Shown: positions 1 through 11,000, counted from the stretch's first letter. The stretch is 64,000 nucleotides of DNA from Chitinophaga pinensis (GCA_945890895.1 CAMDDG010000004.1:1-64000); one strand, 5' to 3'. Program-made: numbers and translations. Notes: a model not told the origin generated them from the sequence alone.

Positions 1-267
1 AATAAAAAATAAATGTGAATATAAAGTGTTTTAAATTTATTATTTTGTTAACGATTAATTATTGGTATTTGTTTCACATTTAGTTCTTCAAAATGGTATT
101 TACGTTAGAATCAACGAATTTTTAGGCTGTAAGTACTTGTATTTTGGTAAATTACATGATTCTTAAACTCATCCACCCAAAATCCATTCTGTCTGATTTT
201 CTGCACATATTGTCTAAACGACCATATTTTATGTCGAATTCCAATCCCGATTTCCAATCGTATCTGT

Positions 268-275
268 TATCTTTG
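268..275 (+). promoter_or_regulatory. Bacteroidota-type -7 box (TATCTTTG) upstream of clpC
   Basis: TATCTTTG matches TAnnTTTG; 14 nt upstream of clpC ATG. Confidence 0.6.
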
Positions 276-289
276 AAAAACGAACAATT

Positions 290-2827
290 ATGGAAGCAAA
301 ATTTTCTCCTCGAGTAAAGGAAGTCATACAATATAGTCGTGAAGAAGCTATTCGCCTCGGACATGATTATATCGGTTGTGAACACTTATTATTAGGGATC
401 ATCCGCGAAGGTGAAGGTAAAGCATTTCAAACTATGGTATTGCTGGATATCGATAATCTGCGATTGAAAAAAAGTGTGGAAGATGCCATTCGCGGAACTG
501 CCAATAAAACCTCCAATTTGGGTAATATCCCCCTAACAAAACAAGCCGAGAAAGCCCTAAAAATAACCTATCTCGAAGCTAAAATATTTAAAACCGATTT
601 AATCGGAACTGAACATCTACTACTTTCTATTCTTCGCGATGAAGATAATGTAGCTTCTAAAGTACTTGCACAATACGGAGTGAGTTACGATGTATTTAAA
701 TCTGCGTTGGAAGAAGGAGTGGAGCCGTTCAGAGATGAAACTCCCAGTCGCGATGAAGGCGATACACCTGAAGATTTCTACCGCGATGAGCAGAAAGAAA
801 AGTTGGCGGCAAAGTCAAAAGTAAAGTCAAAAACTCCCGTGCTCGATAATTTTGGTCGCGATTTGACCAAAGCTGCGGAAGATGGAAAATTAGACCCCAT
901 CGTTGGACGTGAAAAAGAAATTGAACGAGTAAGCCAGATTTTGTCGCGGAGAAAGAAAAATAATCCGGTGTTAATTGGCGAGCCCGGCGTTGGTAAAACA
1001 GCCATAGCTGAAGGTTTGGCATTGAGAATTGTACAACGCAAAGTATCCCGTGTTTTGTTTAATAAGCGCGTTGTTAGTCTGGATTTAGCTAGTATGGTGG
1101 CAGGTACCAAGTACCGCGGACAGTTTGAAGAGCGAATGAAAGCGCTTATGATGGAACTGGAAAAAGCGGAAGATGTTATTCTGTTCATTGATGAAATTCA
1201 TACCATTGTTGGTGCAGGTGGAGCATCGGGATCACTCGACGCAAGCAATATGTTTAAGCCGGCCTTAGCCAGAGGTGAAATTCAATGCATTGGTGCAACT
1301 ACCTTAGATGAATACCGTCAGTATATTGAAAAAGACGGTGCGCTGGAACGTCGTTTCCAAATGGTTCTCATTCAACCCGCATCCCCCGAAGAAACCGTTG
1401 AGATTTTACATAATATCAAAGGCAAATACGAAGATCATCACAGTGTGCAATACGCCGATGAAGCCATTAAAGCGTGTGTTGATTTGAGTGTTCGATACAT
1501 GAGCGACCGGCATTTGCCCGACAAAGCAATTGATATTTTAGACGAAGCTGGAGCTCGAGTGCATATTTCCAATATTCACGTTCCCACTGAAATTGTGGAT
1601 CTTGAAGCGCAAATTGAAGAGATTAAACTCGAGAAGAATCGAGTGGTGAAAAGCCAAAATTTCGAGGAAGCTGCTAAACTTCGCGATACGGAAAAGCGCC
1701 TATTAGAAAATCTTGATAATGCCAAAACGGCTTGGGAAAATCAAGCAAAAGAAGAACGTTATCAGGTTACTGAAGATGATATCGCTACCGTAATTAGTAT
1801 GATTACAGGAATTCCCGTAAAACGCATGGGTGAAGATGAAAGTAAGCGACTATTGCACATGGCCGATACTCTGAAAAAACGCGTAATTGGTCAAGATAAA
1901 GCAGTAGATAAATTAACCAAAACGATTCAACGTACTCGCGCTGGATTTAAAGAACCCAATCGTCCGATTGGTTCCTTCATATTTTTAGGTCCTACCGGTG
2001 TGGGTAAAACTGAGTTGGCAAAAACCTTGTCAGAATTCTTGTTCGATACCGATGATGCTTTGATTCGTGTAGACATGAGTGAATACATGGAGAAATTTGC
2101 CGTAAGTCGCTTAGTGGGGGCGCCTCCAGGTTATGTGGGTTACGAAGAAGGTGGATTGCTGACTGAGAAAGTCCGCAGAAAACCGTATTCAGTTGTTTTG
2201 TTTGATGAAGTTGAGAAAGCGCATCCCGATGTGTTTAATTTAATGCTTCAAGCTTTGGATGAAGGGTATATGACTGATTCTGGGGGACGTAAGATCGATT
2301 TCAGAAATACTGTGATCATTATGACATCCAACATTGGTTCAAGGCAGTTAAAGGATTTTGGAACGGGTGTTGGTTTTGGTACGCAAACCAAGCAAGTAAA
2401 TCAAGATAAAGAATCTAAAATGGTGGTTGAAACTCAGTTGAAGAAATTCTTTTCACCGGAGTTTTTGAATCGTATCGACGATATTATTGTGTTCGATTCC
2501 CTTAAAAAAGAAGAGATTATCAAAATTTTGGATGTTCGTATGTCCAGGATGTTGAAACGCATCGAAGATTTAGGTTACCATATTAGTATTACTGACTCCG
2601 CAAAAGGATTTTTGGCCGACAAAGGATTCGATGCCGATTTTGGAGCTCGTCCATTGCAACGCGCATTACAGAAGTATTTGGAAGAGCCATTGGCAGAAAA
2701 AGTACTTCAAGGTACCTTGAAGGAAGGGGATGAATTGGTGGTAGAATTTGCAGAAGGAGCTGAAGAATTAACTATTTCAGCTGCGGCAAAGAAAGCTTCC
2801 AAACCCAAAAAGACAAAAGAAGTATAA
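290..2827 (+). CDS. clpC: ATP-dependent Clp protease ATP-binding subunit ClpC
   Basis: 845 aa; N-terminal Clp repeat, two AAA+ modules (GEPGVGKTAIAEG, GPTGVGKTELAK), UVR-like middle region. Confidence 0.96.
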   Translation: MEAKFSPRVKEVIQYSREEAIRLGHDYIGCEHLLLGIIREGEGKAFQTMVLLDIDNLRLKKSVEDAIRGTANKTSNLGNIPLTKQAEKALKITYLEAKIFKTDLIGTEHLLLSILRDEDNVASKVLAQYGVSYDVFKSALEEGVEPFRDETPSRDEGDTPEDFYRDEQKEKLAAKSKVKSKTPVLDNFGRDLTKAAEDGKLDPIVGREKEIERVSQILSRRKKNNPVLIGEPGVGKTAIAEGLALRIVQRKVSRVLFNKRVVSLDLASMVAGTKYRGQFEERMKALMMELEKAEDVILFIDEIHTIVGAGGASGSLDASNMFKPALARGEIQCIGATTLDEYRQYIEKDGALERRFQMVLIQPASPEETVEILHNIKGKYEDHHSVQYADEAIKACVDLSVRYMSDRHLPDKAIDILDEAGARVHISNIHVPTEIVDLEAQIEEIKLEKNRVVKSQNFEEAAKLRDTEKRLLENLDNAKTAWENQAKEERYQVTEDDIATVISMITGIPVKRMGEDESKRLLHMADTLKKRVIGQDKAVDKLTKTIQRTRAGFKEPNRPIGSFIFLGPTGVGKTELAKTLSEFLFDTDDALIRVDMSEYMEKFAVSRLVGAPPGYVGYEEGGLLTEKVRRKPYSVVLFDEVEKAHPDVFNLMLQALDEGYMTDSGGRKIDFRNTVIIMTSNIGSRQLKDFGTGVGFGTQTKQVNQDKESKMVVETQLKKFFSPEFLNRIDDIIVFDSLKKEEIIKILDVRMSRMLKRIEDLGYHISITDSAKGFLADKGFDADFGARPLQRALQKYLEEPLAEKVLQGTLKEGDELVVEFAEGAEELTISAAAKKASKPKKTKEV
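1381..1391 (+). repeat. ATCCCCCGAAAA motif site 1 (clpC)
   Basis: ATCCCCCGAAG. Confidence 0.8.
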
Positions 2828-2844
2828 TATCATTCGTCCATAAT

Positions 2845-2886
2845 AAAGAGTGCCTGTGGTTAATTCTGCGGGTACTCTTTTTGTTT
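2845..2886 (+). terminator. Rho-independent-like terminator after clpC
   Basis: Stem AAAGAGTGCC / GGTACTCTTT (one G-T wobble) followed by T-rich tract. Confidence 0.65.
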
Positions 2887-2950
2887 TGTGCCTGTTTTGA
2901 ATTTAGTAGGTAATACCCACAACGTTATGTGCTAGTTTTTCGTGGGTGTC

Positions 2951-3212
2951 TTTCAACATCCTGAATGTCTATCAATAACCAGTGTGCGTTTCAATTTCCG
3001 GAGTGCCGTTTAACATTCCGAGGATGCCTTTCAACATCCTGAATGTCTATCAATAACCAGTGTGTGTTTCAATTTCCGGAGTGCCGTTTAACATTCCGAG
3101 GATGCCTTTCAAAATCCTGAATGTCTATCAACAACCAGTGTGCGTTTCAATTTCCGGAGTGCCGTTTAAATCCCGTGGGAGTCCTTTCAAAATACAGAAT
3201 GCCTTTCAATAC
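2951..3212. repeat. 78-bp higher-order tandem repeat (about 3.4 copies) built from ~19-20 nt degenerate monomers
   Basis: Copies start at 2951, 3029, 3107, 3185 (exact 78-nt spacing); monomers of type TTTCAAnATCCnGAnTGCC. Confidence 0.9.
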
Positions 3213-3213
3213 A

Positions 3214-3792
3214 TTAAAACCGACGAATTCCAATGAATCGTTTCTGGTAATAAGGTGAAGACATGCGATCGTAACGAATTCCACTGCTTGTGGCAGAATG
3301 TATGAAATAAATATCGTCGGAAACTTCCGAGATTATTCCCACATGACCCACTAACGTTTGACTGGCTCTGCGACCAGAGAACATGATTACATCCCCGGGA
3401 AGGGCATCAGCAATATCAACGGGTGTGCCTTTATTGATGTATTCGCGCGAACTAACAGGAAGTTTTTGTCCATTTCCTTGCAAGTAACAATAGGAAACAA
3501 ATCCACTGCAATCAAATCCTGCCGGTGTTTTGCCTCCCGCTCTGTATGGTCGGTCTAACATGGCAATGGCTTCGTCCATGATCTGATTTATAACCGCTAT
3601 ACGATTGGGTGCTAAAGCTCCATCTACTGTATATTCCAATCGGTTACTATCGCCATTCGGAACTATAGGATTGAACAGATGTTCTTCAACAGAATTCGGT
3701 AAGCCCGAATTTACGGCTGATCCGATATTCCATCCCCCGAAAAAAGTCAGAAAAATTGTAGTGATTGATGCGGGACGAAGGAATGGTACCAT
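3214..3792 (-). CDS. C40 family peptidase (NlpC/P60), probable secreted
   Basis: FDCSGFVSYCY, GDVIMFSG, HVGIISE motifs. Confidence 0.9.
   Translation of the reverse strand: MVPFLRPASITTIFLTFFGGWNIGSAVNSGLPNSVEEHLFNPIVPNGDSNRLEYTVDGALAPNRIAVINQIMDEAIAMLDRPYRAGGKTPAGFDCSGFVSYCYLQGNGQKLPVSSREYINKGTPVDIADALPGDVIMFSGRRASQTLVGHVGIISEVSDDIYFIHSATSSGIRYDRMSSPYYQKRFIGIRRF
3732..3742 (+). repeat. ATCCCCCGAAAA motif site 2
   Basis: ATCCCCCGAAA in NlpC signal peptide, antisense. Confidence 0.9.
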
Positions 3793-3798
3793 AATTTG

Positions 3799-4611
3799 TT
3801 AATTTAATTTCTTTACAAAGGATTGGTAACGTGTTTGATACGTGTTTCCTGTTTTGCCTCCTAAAGTAGTCCAAACTTTTTTCATGTCGGCAATTCGTGA
3901 ATCTGAGCTGGGATGGGTGCTAAGGAATTCAGGGATTTTAACGCCCTGGCCTTGCTTTTGCATTTTTTCAAAGAAACCGGCACCGCCCACGGGGTTGTAC
4001 GAAGTATTGTATAGCCAGCGCACACTGAATTCATCGGATTCTTTTTCAGCCTCTCTACCGTAACTCAAATTGGCAACCCCAGTTGCAATACGTGCTAACT
4101 GGCCTTTGCCTTGCCCAAACACCAAATCCAATAATAATTGAGCCCCAAATTCACGAGTCATGGCATCAGTAGAATGGCGTTTATCTGCGTGAGCCATTTC
4201 GTGAGCCATAACACCTGCAAGTTGATCTTCGGATTCCAAGTATTTCAATATACCGGTATAGAAATAAATAAATCCACCGGGTGCGCAAAATGCATTGAGT
4301 GTGGTATCATCTTTGATGATGCGAATTCGCCAAGAGAATGCGGTTTCGTATTCGAGTTGATTGTTTTTGAGGATGCTATCGCGAACCGAATATAAATACT
4401 GGTATGCAAATGCATTTTGAGCGCTATCTAGAATGATGCTTTTATTTTGATCTTCAAAACTAGTAGCCACTTGAAATCCGAGTTCTACGTCTTTTTCAAC
4501 CGGGAAAATATTGAGGTTTTTCGACCAATTCCCGCAGCTATTCATCAAAGCCACTAAAGCTATTGCAATCAGGGATAATTTAAATTTGGATAAAGACTTG
4601 AGTTGCGCCAT
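3799..4611 (-). CDS. M48 family metalloprotease, lipoprotein-like
   Basis: HEMAH zinc motif; lipobox-like LMNSC. Confidence 0.9.
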   Translation of the reverse strand: MAQLKSLSKFKLSLIAIALVALMNSCGNWSKNLNIFPVEKDVELGFQVATSFEDQNKSIILDSAQNAFAYQYLYSVRDSILKNNQLEYETAFSWRIRIIKDDTTLNAFCAPGGFIYFYTGILKYLESEDQLAGVMAHEMAHADKRHSTDAMTREFGAQLLLDLVFGQGKGQLARIATGVANLSYGREAEKESDEFSVRWLYNTSYNPVGGAGFFEKMQKQGQGVKIPEFLSTHPSSDSRIADMKKVWTTLGGKTGNTYQTRYQSFVKKLN

Positions 4612-4618
4612 TTAGGTG

Positions 4619-4626
4619 CAAAAATA
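4619..4626 (-). promoter_or_regulatory. -7 box TATTTTTG, 7 nt upstream of M48 peptidase ATG
   Basis: CAAAAATA on + strand reads TATTTTTG on - strand. Confidence 0.5.
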
Positions 4627-4843
4627 CGAAATTTACTCCAAGATTAGGACTGAATCCGTTAAAGGTTCGGTTGGAGTCGTTGAATTAGAGTGCACAAATT
4701 ACGTCGAATTAATTTAAAACTGCCCTTTTAGAATATCAAACAAATTGTACCAATGAAATTTGTGAATTACGTCGAATTACGCTTGAAAATCCCAGGTTTT
4801 AAAGGCAACAGACCTTTGAATTTGATTGCACAAATTCACTTCA

Positions 4844-7219
4844 TTAGAACGGATACCCAATACCAATGGCAATGGCGGTTTCCTGTAGTACGAAGGTTCT
4901 AAATCCAGAATTTCTAACGGTTTCGGTAAAAATCCAACGTTGGGTTTCAGGCAAACTGGGGTCGCGCAAAGGTATTCCCCAATCCACACGGAACATGAAA
5001 ATACTCAAATCAAATCGCAAACCTACTCCGGTGTTTAATGCCACTTCTTTCATGAAATTCTGTCGACTAATTACTCCATAAAGAGGATTGGCCACTCCAC
5101 TTTTTTGTAGGTTCCAAATATTGCCCGCGTCAAAGAAAATGGCACTTTCAATGAATTGTTTGATTATGGTAAAACGGTATTCCAAGTTGGCCTCCAAAAG
5201 CAGTTCTCCTGAACGGTCAATTCTCGAGGCAACGCCCTTGGGGGTATTCCCGGGACCTAAAGTACGCGGTTGCCAAGCGCGCAAGCTATTGCTTCCCCCG
5301 ATAAAATAACGCTTATCGTAAGGAACTAAATTGCTATTTCCATAGGGTACTGCTAAGCCCGAGTTGAAACGAAAAGCAATGCCATTGAGTTCATCAATAT
5401 TGCGCTTCAAACGAAATTCCGCCTCGATTTTGGAGTATTGAAAGTAATTCACACCAAATAAATTATACACGCTATCATCGCGATACTGCTCCTCGGATAA
5501 CTTGCGATATAAATGATGCCAGTTGCCGCTGGTTTCAAATCCCAAACGCACAAATTTGGAAGTTTGTCCGGGTTTTGATAAAGAATTGGAATATATGAAA
5601 CCGAGTTTTACAGGTGTGATGATTTGGTCGGTGAAAACGCGGCGCACAAATTCTTGATCCAGTTTGGGTAACTGGGGAAGGAATTCTGGACTAACAATAT
5701 TTCGGTTATAACTGATTTCTAAAGGTGTTATGAACCAACTTAATCGAGGTTTTATAAATTGAAAAGAAAGCGATGCCGGGAGTGAACTTCGTGTAAAATT
5801 AATGTTCTGCTCGTATTGATAACTCAAACTAAGTAACGTGTTTTTTTGATCGAACTGGCGAAGCACCTGAATGCGATCCAAAGCACTTAAGCCCGGTAAT
5901 TTTAAACTGGCAACCAATCCTTGTTGCAAACCTGTAAAGATTTCAGACAAATTATCTCTCTTAAATATGGCCTCGTAGGAAGTTATCGATGAAAGTTTAA
6001 AATACTCCGCATTCCCGAAAACGTTTCTGTTTGAAAACGATACAATTCCCGCCAAACCAAAGCTTCGCTGCTGACTGGTAATGAAGTTTAAACCCGAACT
6101 ACCTTGAGGAGAGTACAACAGCTGTGGTTCGGTGGAGAAACTCAATCGAGGAAAGGTTTTCAAATAAATGATCGGACGAATGATCCCGCTGTCGTTGTCA
6201 ATTGATTGTCGAATATCAATTCCAGAATACAAACCCGATTCTGAGAGTTTGCGGTAGGTTTCTGTCCATCGACTTTGGGAAAAATAGTTTCCTGAATCTA
6301 TGGTAATTATTTTGGGGAAGTTTTTGGATTTTAATGGATAGTGGTTTAATTGAACATCCAATCCTGGAAATTGGACTCTTTCGGGATAATTATTGAGCAA
6401 ATAATCCTTATTGGTGTTGAAGTAAACCGTAACGTTGCCGATGGTGTATTTTTTGTGCGTTTTGGAATTCGTTGGGGGCAGCAATCGAATTTTAACTAAG
6501 GTGTGTTTATTGACTTGATTCGTATCAATTTCAAACTTAATGGACTCTAAACTAACCGTAAAATAACCGGAATCGCGCAATTGTGAAGCAATGTAATCCT
6601 GGCCTTCGGTAAACTTATTCAAATTGCAGGGCCAGTACATTCGAAACAAACCACTGGATTGAGTGGCGTTTTTTACAATTCTCAGCATGGTTGAATCGGG
6701 TGCGTCGTACTGAATTTTTTGAATGGTGTAGGGCTTATTGGCAACAGCAGTATACGTTACATAGGCTTTTTTTCTGCGGGTTTTGACTTCGTAAGAGCAA
6801 GTAGCGTCGAAATATCCTTTATTGAACAAATAAAATTTGATGTTGTCGGCGGAAACCTGTGCTAATTGCGGATTGTAAATAACTGGAGCTTCACCGAGGT
6901 TATAACGCATTTTTTTTCGCCAGCCAATAGAGTCGTTGAGTTCCGGATGTTTTATGCTGGTTCCTAAGGCGTGTACCCATAAAAATATAGGCAACTGATT
7001 GAACAGTACGCGTTTGTTGGTACGGTGAAGGATTTGGGCTTTGTAATCGCCATCAATTCGGGTTTCAGAAACAATTTTTACTTTGTTTCGGCGCAGTAAA
7101 TGTTGATCTTGGGGGATGATTTTTCTGACCCCGCATCCCCCGAAAAAAAGCGAAATACCCAATACAACCGCGATGGCTTTGGGAAATAAAATCGCATATT
7201 TGTAGCGGGAAGATGACAT
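4844..7219 (-). CDS. BamA/TamA (Omp85) family outer membrane protein, lipoprotein-type N-terminus
   Basis: ~790 aa; POTRA-like N-terminus, C-terminal beta-barrel ending ...AIGIGYPF; FFGGCG lipobox; ATG at 7219 (alternative GTG at 7222). Confidence 0.85.
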   Translation of the reverse strand: MSSSRYKYAILFPKAIAVVLGISLFFGGCGVRKIIPQDQHLLRRNKVKIVSETRIDGDYKAQILHRTNKRVLFNQLPIFLWVHALGTSIKHPELNDSIGWRKKMRYNLGEAPVIYNPQLAQVSADNIKFYLFNKGYFDATCSYEVKTRRKKAYVTYTAVANKPYTIQKIQYDAPDSTMLRIVKNATQSSGLFRMYWPCNLNKFTEGQDYIASQLRDSGYFTVSLESIKFEIDTNQVNKHTLVKIRLLPPTNSKTHKKYTIGNVTVYFNTNKDYLLNNYPERVQFPGLDVQLNHYPLKSKNFPKIITIDSGNYFSQSRWTETYRKLSESGLYSGIDIRQSIDNDSGIIRPIIYLKTFPRLSFSTEPQLLYSPQGSSGLNFITSQQRSFGLAGIVSFSNRNVFGNAEYFKLSSITSYEAIFKRDNLSEIFTGLQQGLVASLKLPGLSALDRIQVLRQFDQKNTLLSLSYQYEQNINFTRSSLPASLSFQFIKPRLSWFITPLEISYNRNIVSPEFLPQLPKLDQEFVRRVFTDQIITPVKLGFIYSNSLSKPGQTSKFVRLGFETSGNWHHLYRKLSEEQYRDDSVYNLFGVNYFQYSKIEAEFRLKRNIDELNGIAFRFNSGLAVPYGNSNLVPYDKRYFIGGSNSLRAWQPRTLGPGNTPKGVASRIDRSGELLLEANLEYRFTIIKQFIESAIFFDAGNIWNLQKSGVANPLYGVISRQNFMKEVALNTGVGLRFDLSIFMFRVDWGIPLRDPSLPETQRWIFTETVRNSGFRTFVLQETAIAIGIGYPF
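7135..7145 (+). repeat. ATCCCCCGAAAA motif site 3
   Basis: ATCCCCCGAAA in BamA-like lipobox region, antisense. Confidence 0.9.
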
Positions 7220-7977
7220 CACAACAAGAAATAAAACAGTTTGCTTCGCTGAAGCTTCCGAAATATCGACAAAAATATGGCCAATTCCTCGTTGAAGGTC
7301 GTAAAGTAGTAGAGGAAGTATTCCACAGTGACCTGCATGTGGTGCGAATACTGTTCACTTCTGAGTATGCTCAAAAACACGGAGTGGGCGATAATTGGGA
7401 TCAAATTTCGAGCAAAGACATGCAAAAAATCTCCCAGTTCGACACACCTCCCGGGGTTGTAGCCGTGGTAGAAATTCCCAAATCCATGCCATTTCAACCC
7501 CAAGCAGGATTGAATTTGATTCTCGACGGCATTTCCGATCCTGGAAATTTAGGAGCCATTTTGCGCATCGCCGATTGGTATGGAATCAGTCAAGTTCTGT
7601 TGTCGGAAGATTGCGTGGATGTGTACAATTTCAAATGCCTTTCGGCCAGTATGGGTTCGTTTCTACGGGTACAGACCTCGAGGGTGGATTTGGAAGCTTG
7701 GTTGAAAAGCCAGCAGAATGGATCTTCTTCGCTCGAGCCGGTGGTGTACGGCGCGTATTTGAACGGCACTTCAATTTATGAGGTAACGCCTCCCGAGCAG
7801 CCGTATTTTTTGGTGATTGGTTCGGAAGCCCATGGCATTCGCGAGGGACTAAAATCGCTCATAAATTCACCCATTACCATTCCTGCACGCGGTGGAGCTG
7901 AAAGCTTGAACGCCAGCGTGGCCACTGCTATTTTAATCGATCGTTTAATGGTCAATATTCATCGAAATACTCGGTAA
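7213..7977 (+). CDS. TrmH/SpoU family RNA 2'-O-methyltransferase
   Basis: ILDGISDPGNLGAILRIADW, VIGSEAHGI, IPARGGAESLNASVA motifs. Confidence 0.93.
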   Translation: MTSQQEIKQFASLKLPKYRQKYGQFLVEGRKVVEEVFHSDLHVVRILFTSEYAQKHGVGDNWDQISSKDMQKISQFDTPPGVVAVVEIPKSMPFQPQAGLNLILDGISDPGNLGAILRIADWYGISQVLLSEDCVDVYNFKCLSASMGSFLRVQTSRVDLEAWLKSQQNGSSSLEPVVYGAYLNGTSIYEVTPPEQPYFLVIGSEAHGIREGLKSLINSPITIPARGGAESLNASVATAILIDRLMVNIHRNTR

Positions 7978-8031
7978 ATGTGCTGATTTTTCATTACTTT
8001 GTGATCTTGTAGAAATTGAACAAACAGCGGT

Positions 8032-11000
8032 ATGGCTCAAAATCAAACCATTAAAGAGAAGCTCTCGGATTTTATTCGCAGGTATCATGCCCAGCAGTTT
8101 GCTTTGGGAGCTGTTTTTTACTTGCTCGAATTTGCAGTTATATTTCTTTTAATTAATTATATAGAGTATTTCTTTTGGCTCAAATCTTCTGCAAGAGGGG
8201 TGTTGTTTTTTGTTTTCTGGGGATGGATGGTCGTAGGTGCCCTTTGGCATTTGGGAAGACCCTTATTGAGTTTATGGGGCAGAAGAAAACAGTTAACGCA
8301 AGAGCAGGCAGCTCAGATTATTGGCGACCATTTTCCCGAAATTCAAGATCAATTGCTCAACTATTTGCAGTTGGAGCAGTTGTATTATGAATCTGCGGTT
8401 TCAGAAAAATCGAGTTCAGAGATTGGAACTTTAAATCAGAATTCTAATGCGTCAAATCAAAATACCAGCGCCAACCGCGACTTGATGCTGTTGGCCATTC
8501 AGCAAAAAAGCGATCGACTCAAAGGATTTTCATTCATACAAGCCTTGAATCCCGGTGCATTTAAAACGCATGTGCTCCGTTTATCGGCCGTGTTGTTGTT
8601 GCTTTTTATTTGGGGATTGTACGATTCTCGAAATATATCTGCTGCTTCACAACGATGGTTCCATTTTGAGAAACAGTTTGTTCAAAAAGCACCTTTTGAA
8701 TTCGTTTGGCTGAATCCCGTCGATCATTTAACAGAAGGAGAAGATTTATCGGTTTTATTGACGTTCAAAGGAAAAAAAATACCTTCCCAAGCTCAATTGT
8801 TAGTCAATGGAGTGGCAATGGATATGGCACCCAGCGATTCAGGAGTGTTTTCGATAACGGTTCGACAGCCCAATAATGATGTAAAAATTCAATTTGTTGC
8901 TGCTGGATTTAGTGATGTGGAACGTATTGTTGGGGTGGATCAAAAACCCAAGTGGAACAATATACAAGTCACAGCTGTTTATCCGGCATATACGCGTAAA
9001 AAGTCCGAGAAACTGGATCCTTATCAATTATCGTCCGTTCCCAAAGGAACGCAGTTGCAATTCACGTTTTCGACAAATCATGCGCAGTTTTTGCATTATG
9101 AAAATTCAGTAGTTGCAATTGGAAGTTCTGCCGTGTTGGCTCAAAATACAAACGCGCAGAATGTACTTGAGGGTGCAACCGCATCACGAACATCGACTGA
9201 ACGAACATCCCCCGAAAAAAATGGCGGAAATAAAAGTTTAGGAGGAACAAAATCCAAGCGTTTTAACCAACTGGCAGTTGTAAATAATCGGGTAAAATTG
9301 AACGTGAAAGCCATGTCGAACAGCGAATTGAGTGCGGTGCTGTTGGCGAAAAACAAGAGAAATCAACTTACGCAGCTGAAGGATCCGTTCACAACTGCGA
9401 TACAAATTGTGGAAGACGAGTTTCCCGCCATACAGTTGGATTATACCCATGATTCTGTGAATTCGAATTGGCATTATTTTTCGGGATTCGCGTCCGATGA
9501 TTATGCGGTTTCAGCCGTGAAATTCCATTACAAAATAGAGGGAGAAACGGTGATGAATGCGGTGCCGTTGTCGTTGTCGAAAGACGGAATTTTTTCGTAT
9601 TCAGTGGCGTTGGAAAAAATGGGAATTCCTGAAGGCAAGTCCTTGGAATGCTATTTTTCAGTTACGGACAACGATGGAGTGTCGGGACCAAAAACGGTGC
9701 AAACCGAGCGGTATCGATTGAAGCGCAAATCGGAATTGGAGGCATTGCGCGATCAAAATTTGGCGCACAAGCAAGTGGAGAATCAATTGCAGCAGTTTCA
9801 AAATGCATCGCAATCGTTGAGAAAAGAAGCTAAGAAATTGCAGGAATCCATGAGTAAATCCAACAGCGTGAATTTTGAAAATCGCGGTAAGATTAATGAG
9901 TGGATTGATAAGCAGGAGAAGCAATTGGATCGACTTCAAAAGGCCATTCAGAAGCAGGAGCAACTCAATAAATTGGGTGAGGAAATGAAGAATGTAGATC
10001 CGGAGTTGAAAGAGCGTCGCGAAGAATTGAAAGATCGCATGGATCGATTGAAGGATGAAAAGTTGGAGAAGCTATTGGATGAGTTGAGGGAGTTGATGGA
10101 AAAAAATCCCCCGAAAGAACAAATCCAAAATAAAATGAATGAAATCAATCGCGTGTTCCAAAGCGAGGAAAAGGAATTGGAATCATTGATGGAGCAGTTG
10201 AAGGAATTGCGATTGGAGGAAAATATCAAGGAGCAAGCTCAAAAGATGGACGAGTGGAGCAAGAAGGAAGAGCAGCTGGCCGAAAAAACTCAAGACTTAT
10301 CGAACAAAGAAGCTGCTCAGAAACAAGCCATTCAAGATGCGTTGAAGAAGCAACAGGAGGAATTGAAATCCATCGAGCAAAAGATGGAAGAGTTGCAGAA
10401 GCAGAATAAGGAGCTGGAGAATCCCATGAAATTGGATATGGGAGAAAACAGTGTGGAAGGCGCGAAGCAAGAGAATCAAGAGGCGCAGAAAAAATTGGAT
10501 CAGAACCAAAAGCAGAATTCAGCGGAGAATCAGAAAAAGGCGGCCGAGAAAATGAAGGAAGCGCAACAGAAAATGGAGGAAAGCTTAGAAAAGTCGAAAG
10601 AAGCTCAAACTGCTGAGGATTTGCAATCGCTTCGGGCCTTGTTGGAGAATTTAATTGAGGTTTCGCATAAACAAGAACGGATATTTTCGGAATTGAATGG
10701 ATTGAAAAGCGATAATCCCAGGGTTTTGGCATTGAACCGAGAGCAAATTTTGGTTCAGGAATTATCCCTGAGTATTGAAGATAGTTTGCGGGCTTTGGCC
10801 AAACGTCAGCCCATGGTATCGGATCGAGTTACACGCGAAATATCCGGTATCAACGATCATTTAAATGTAGCACTCGAACGATTGAAAGTGCGCGATATTG
10901 GAAAAGCAGCGATGCACGAACAGTATGCCATGACGGGATTCAATAACTTGGCTGTGATGTTGATGGAAAGTTTGAAAAACGTTCAGCAGAAGATGTCGCA

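Noticed and set aside
778-1188. 136-aa antisense ORF within clpC
   Set aside because: Lies opposite highly conserved AAA+ coding sequence; no recognisable domain.
2951-3212. CRISPR-like array
   Set aside because: Repeats are contiguous with no unique spacers and every monomer is degenerate; no cas genes nearby.
5293-5303. TTCCCCCGATA as a further motif copy
   Set aside because: Loses the GAAA tail; near-match only, kept out of the count.
10226-10732. 168-aa antisense ORF
   Set aside because: Antisense to the coiled-coil gene; composition is explained by reading E/K/Q codons backwards.
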